From contig NC_063155.1 in the NCBI RefSeq assembly GCF_020921035.1, forward strand, positions 25,103,294-25,167,293: 64,000 bases of DNA, read 5' to 3'. Source of the DNA: Rhodamnia argentea. Lineage: Eukaryota; Streptophyta; Magnoliopsida; Myrtales; Myrtaceae. The notes beneath the pieces were generated by a model. The model did no database searches. It had not been told where the DNA came from and saw nothing but the letters and a program-made list of their open reading frames with translations. Positions within the stretch are counted from its first letter, which is position 1; each line of letters begins with the position of its first letter. This document shows positions 60,428-64,000 of the stretch, in pieces. Position numbers and translations under genes: made by a program.

Positions 60428-63400
60428 GTTCGTGTTAGTTAAATTTGACAATTTGGGGTTGGTTGGTTGGCTGGCTTGTGTTCAAACTTTGGACAGTCCG
60501 AGTGTGAGAAACGGTATTTCACGAAAAAGGGCATCTTTGAACATGTTTAATAATTTCGACCAAAAAAAAAAAAAAACATTTTGATCTTCCGAGCTTTTGT
60601 CACACGTGATGCTGGGACACACGTGGCACCTACCTTCTTGGACCAACGCTTCAAATGGAACATCAACTGTGCTCTTCTTTGTGCTCTTCCTTACTGGGGC
60701 AGTGATCCGGTGCAACCCAATCCACAAAAGCATGGCATGTGGTGTCACTCTCCTTTGGCCCTTTTTTTTCCTAATAATTTTGCAGCATTTTCATGCTCCT
60801 TGCTGCAGCGTCCGGACATTTTAATCAGCACGGATCGAACAAATCAGTCTAAACGCGTCGATTACGCAGAAATTTTAATTGCCTTGATCACTTGTCCTCC
60901 TGGACGAGGAGCAACATATGAGTATTGTTACTATTAATGCTGTGATTATACCGGATCTGTAAAGTTTTCTCGTTTGTTATGATGGCGAGCGATCATGGTG
61001 ATGGTTGCTGAAGCCGAGAATGCTTGGGCTTGGAGTCTGAAAATGGGAATTCAAGGGGCATACTTTGGTGGGCCCAATACAAAAAAAAAAAACTCAAACT
61101 TTAGCATTTGTGACAATTCTACCCAAAACTTACCTCCAATTTTTACATTTGTCTCAATTCTACCCCAAACTTTTGCTTTTGTCTCAATTCTATCCGCCTA
61201 ATATAAAAAAAACCATCGACTTTAGCATGTATCCTAATTATGTCAAAAACTCTTTTTTTGTCTCATAAAAAACCTCCAACCGTTACTTTTGTTCCAATTC
61301 TACCATCGTTAGCCTTCCGTCCATAATCACCATTAGTTAATCATATGTGCTATTTTCAAGTTGTTAATGAATTGCATCTTAGTAAAGCCGATATGAAAAA
61401 ACTCATGAACTTCTCTTTTGTAGTTTGCTTCTCCTACATATTGTCGGGAGATATAGAGTCACTCAAGACGGCACGTTTTGTATTCTCTTCGGCACTTAGC
61501 GGCCCAAAAAAAGCTAGATATTGAGATATTTGGACCGACGATCAAAAACCTCGTCGTTCTTGAAACTTACTGTTTCTAAATTTCGAAGATTCAAAGGTAA
61601 GTTCGACGAGAAAACTCGAGTCACGTAGGATTAACTACCAGTGATTATGGACGTAAGACCGATGATGGTAGAATTAAGATAAAAGTAAAAGTTGAGGATT
61701 TTTTATGAGATAAAAAAGTTTTGGATATAATTGGGACATATGTTAAAGTTGAGGGGGTTTTTGGATATTAAACCGGTAGAATTGGGACAAAAATAAATTT
61801 TGGGATTTTTTTTAGATAAAAAAAATTTTGAATATAATTTTCATAAATGTTAAAGTTGATAGTTTCTTTTTTGGGCATTATGCCTACTTTGGTGGGGAGA
61901 GTGGTTGACTTCAATGGCGCAATTTAATGGCGGGTAAGGTTTGGCCGTCAATTCCGTTTTTATTTTTCGCTTGAATTATTTGTTCTTGTCCGTGCATATT
62001 CAATGCGAAATACAATGTAACAGTTCATTGGTGTAGGTTGGGCATGTGAGTAACAAAGGGTGGTCGGTCCACTCCACCTAATTGGGATTCCCTACATGAT
62101 GTTTAATTATCATCCTATGAAATCCAACGTCATTGCCCTGCTTGAGAAATTGACTGATGAGTTGAGGTGAGGTCAAGTGAGGTGAGGTGAGGCGACCTTT
62201 GATATTTTCGGCTGAACAAATGTGACCTTTGAATCTTGATGTTGATTTGTCTGCTCGTTTTTCGCACTTTTCTTGTCGCATATAGTTCACCTTGGCATAA
62301 CAACGATAGAGTGTCCTATTGAAAAATGACCTTTTAAGGTAAATATTAATTAGACGCGTTATTATCTTAGATGTCTTATGCAATCGAAACCTATCACGAT
62401 TTTCATACTGTTTTGATATTTGCCTATAAGATTTTATATGTCAATATGAGATTACGCCCGTACCAAACTTTTTGTTGTACACTTCTTCCCTTTTCATTTT
62501 GGCATTGAAACAGGTGTCCCTGCCGAACTCCACGGTCACTCAAGCTCTAGTTATTTATAAAAGTTTCCATCGTTTATTGAAAAAAAAAAAAAAAAACCAC
62601 GAGTCAAACCTGGTGACCTTTACTTTAGCACCAACCAGAGTCAAAGTCGCACGTTGCCCCCTTCGGTCAACACTGTACAGCTCCTACTCTAATTTAAATT
62701 ACCGAAATGACATTTTGGTCGATGCATGACAATCAAGCAAGTGACTTTGTCCACTGCGTTTTGTATCAGTTAGATTTTCCATCAAAGTCCACCACACATG
62801 TGACTTCAAATTATTCAAAGAGAAAAACTCTTATTAGCCACCCGATCCCATTTAGGGTAAGATTCTCGGTACGGCAAGCTGACGAGCTCACCATCGTCGC
62901 TCTCGATTCCACTTATCTAAGCACCCGCCTAAAGCTCATGAATTTTTCAGGAGGAAAAAAGAAAAAAACATGTTAACCTCCCTCGGCATTGCTCTTGAAA
63001 CACAAATCGGGACTCGGGGATGATTTGCCACGATAAACATTTCAAGACCAATTGGATATACAACGACAGGAATACAAAATGATACCGCAAGATGAAGAAC
63101 GTGCCACACAAGGCCACGATGGCTTGATACCGAGGTGTCTAAGTTTGAATAATTTTACTTATTTAAGTGGGATTGCATGAAGGAAGTGAGCAGACAATTC
63201 TGATCGTTGACCTCCAAGAGCCGCGCCAACCGGTCGACAAACACCCAAGTCAGCATCCGACACCTCTCGCGTTGCTCTTGCGTGGACGCAAGCACCATTC
63301 ACTCAACTACTGACTTCCTTTTCCATACTATAATAATTGATCCGTCGTGACCAATTCGTCCGCAAAGCACAGATTCAACCACTAACTAATATTTCGTTTT

Positions 63401-63966
63401 ATAAGATAAGTCACTATGAGTTTGACCAGTTAATAGTTCGACAAATGGTCATCAACCAGACCAAGACAAGACAGAAACAAGGTTCTGGTGAGGTTAGCTT
63501 CGTTTGTTCGTGGCCGTACTTAGATTTAGCAGCAAGGCAAGGTTAAAGGGAAAGGTGTGGAAGCTTCAGAGAGTGATGAGGATACACTTCCACTTTGGGC
63601 AGTGGCTCATGAAATAAGAAATTTTTCTGGACAAAACCGTAAAGATCCACGTTAATACGGATCGAGCACGAGCACGAGCACAGAGAGAGTCGTCTTTGCG
63701 ATCGGCATTGGAACTTCACCAGATTAATGAATGACGTCGCCGTGCGACATCTTCTTTTTACCTAAGCACACCGTCTCAATACATAGAGTTCATGCGTACA
63801 CTTGTACCATCCACTGCGAATATATAGCCCACAAGGATTCGGTTACAAATGAATGGATTCAGCAACAGCATCCAATGCTAGACTTTCAAAAATTGTGCAC
63901 TTCATGAATGAAGAATTGCAAATACATGACTCCAGCACTCTTCTTCTGCGTACAACCAGTGAATGA
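60426..63966. other. Intergenic right arm
   Basis: ACLA upstream region followed by AT-rich DNA. It contains the inverted-repeat element at 61073-61884 and a short GAGGT tandem near 62164-62192. No gene with exons or a domain is supported. Confidence 0.45.
61073..61884. mobile_element. Second inverted-repeat (foldback or MULE-like) element
   Basis: The left arm repeats ACTTTTGCTTTTGTCTCAAT-type units and the right arm repeats the inverse (ATTGGGACAAAAATAAA type), with a unique centre near 61400-61620. It is bounded by exact 12-bp direct repeats TACTTTGGTGGG at 61061-61072 and 61885-61896. The arm sequence resembles that of the element in AP1M intron 5, so both probably belong to one family. 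No transposase is present. Confidence 0.6.
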
Positions 63967-63999
63967 TTACCTCTTCTCTTTCACGAATCCTGGGAACCG
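63967..63999 (-). CDS. Possible 3' end of a gene entering from the right
   Basis: On the minus strand the window edge opens in a frame of ten codons (RFPGFVKEKR) ending in TAA, followed by AT-rich sequence that could be a 3' untranslated region. Ten codons are too few to name or prove a gene. Confidence 0.2.
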   Translation of the reverse strand, partial: RFPGFVKEKR

Positions 64000-64000
64000 C

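Noticed and set aside
1-64000. CRISPR arrays, operons, tRNA or rRNA genes
   Set aside because: None were seen; the repeats found are microsatellites or transposon-related, and no cloverleaf with conserved A and B boxes was recognised by eye. A tRNAscan run would be needed to exclude tRNAs fully.

Overview
This is nuclear DNA from a flowering plant. Genes are split by many short GT-AG introns, coding exons are islands in AT-rich intergenic DNA, and the gene families (cysteine-rich receptor kinase, NIK-type receptor kinase, NRT2, neprosin, plant ACLA) are plant families. Long GA/CT microsatellites and several decayed transposons fit a dicot, possibly a woody one, but the species cannot be fixed from this window. 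There is no operon, plasmid or CRISPR logic; neighbouring genes are functionally unrelated.

Layout, left to right. 1751-2266 (+) is a two-exon gene for a small proline-rich protein with a signal peptide. 3630-8371 (+) is an 11-exon AP-1 mu adaptin gene (428 aa). 9460-12538 (-) is an eight-exon lipase-like alpha/beta hydrolase (465 aa) with four G-boxes upstream. 14491-17159 (-) is a seven-exon neprosin-family gene (423 aa). 17870-23152 is a decayed, 5'-truncated Ty1/copia element with a decayed hAT transposon (19579-22589) nested in it. 27351-29085 (+) is an NRT2 nitrate transporter (503 aa). 30395-31956 is a CACTA-like element carrying what looks like the captured 5' end of a plastid-protein gene. 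32537-35918 is a 3.4-kb TGT...ACA element with a 5-bp target duplication, probably a solo LTR. 36891-39788 (+) is a cysteine-rich receptor-like kinase (652 aa). 41777-46428 (-) is an 11-exon NIK-type LRR receptor kinase (629 aa). 52066-53223 (-) is an intronless F-box/kelch gene. 55885-60059 (-) is the 12-exon ATP-citrate lyase subunit A gene (423 aa). The rest is intergenic DNA with microsatellites and foldback-type repeats.

The host genes look intact: every exon set given here joins in frame and the lengths match their families. I see no evidence for a new multi-gene system. The most interesting material is the transposon biology. A hAT copy sits inside a copia element with an exact 8-bp duplication, and a 208-bp non-autonomous relative lies elsewhere in the window. 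A CACTA-like element holds a host promoter, leader and transit-peptide segment. Two inverted-repeat elements have 9-12 bp flanking duplications, one of them inside an intron of the AP-1 mu gene. All splice sites were read by eye and checked for frame; no transcript data or database searches were available.
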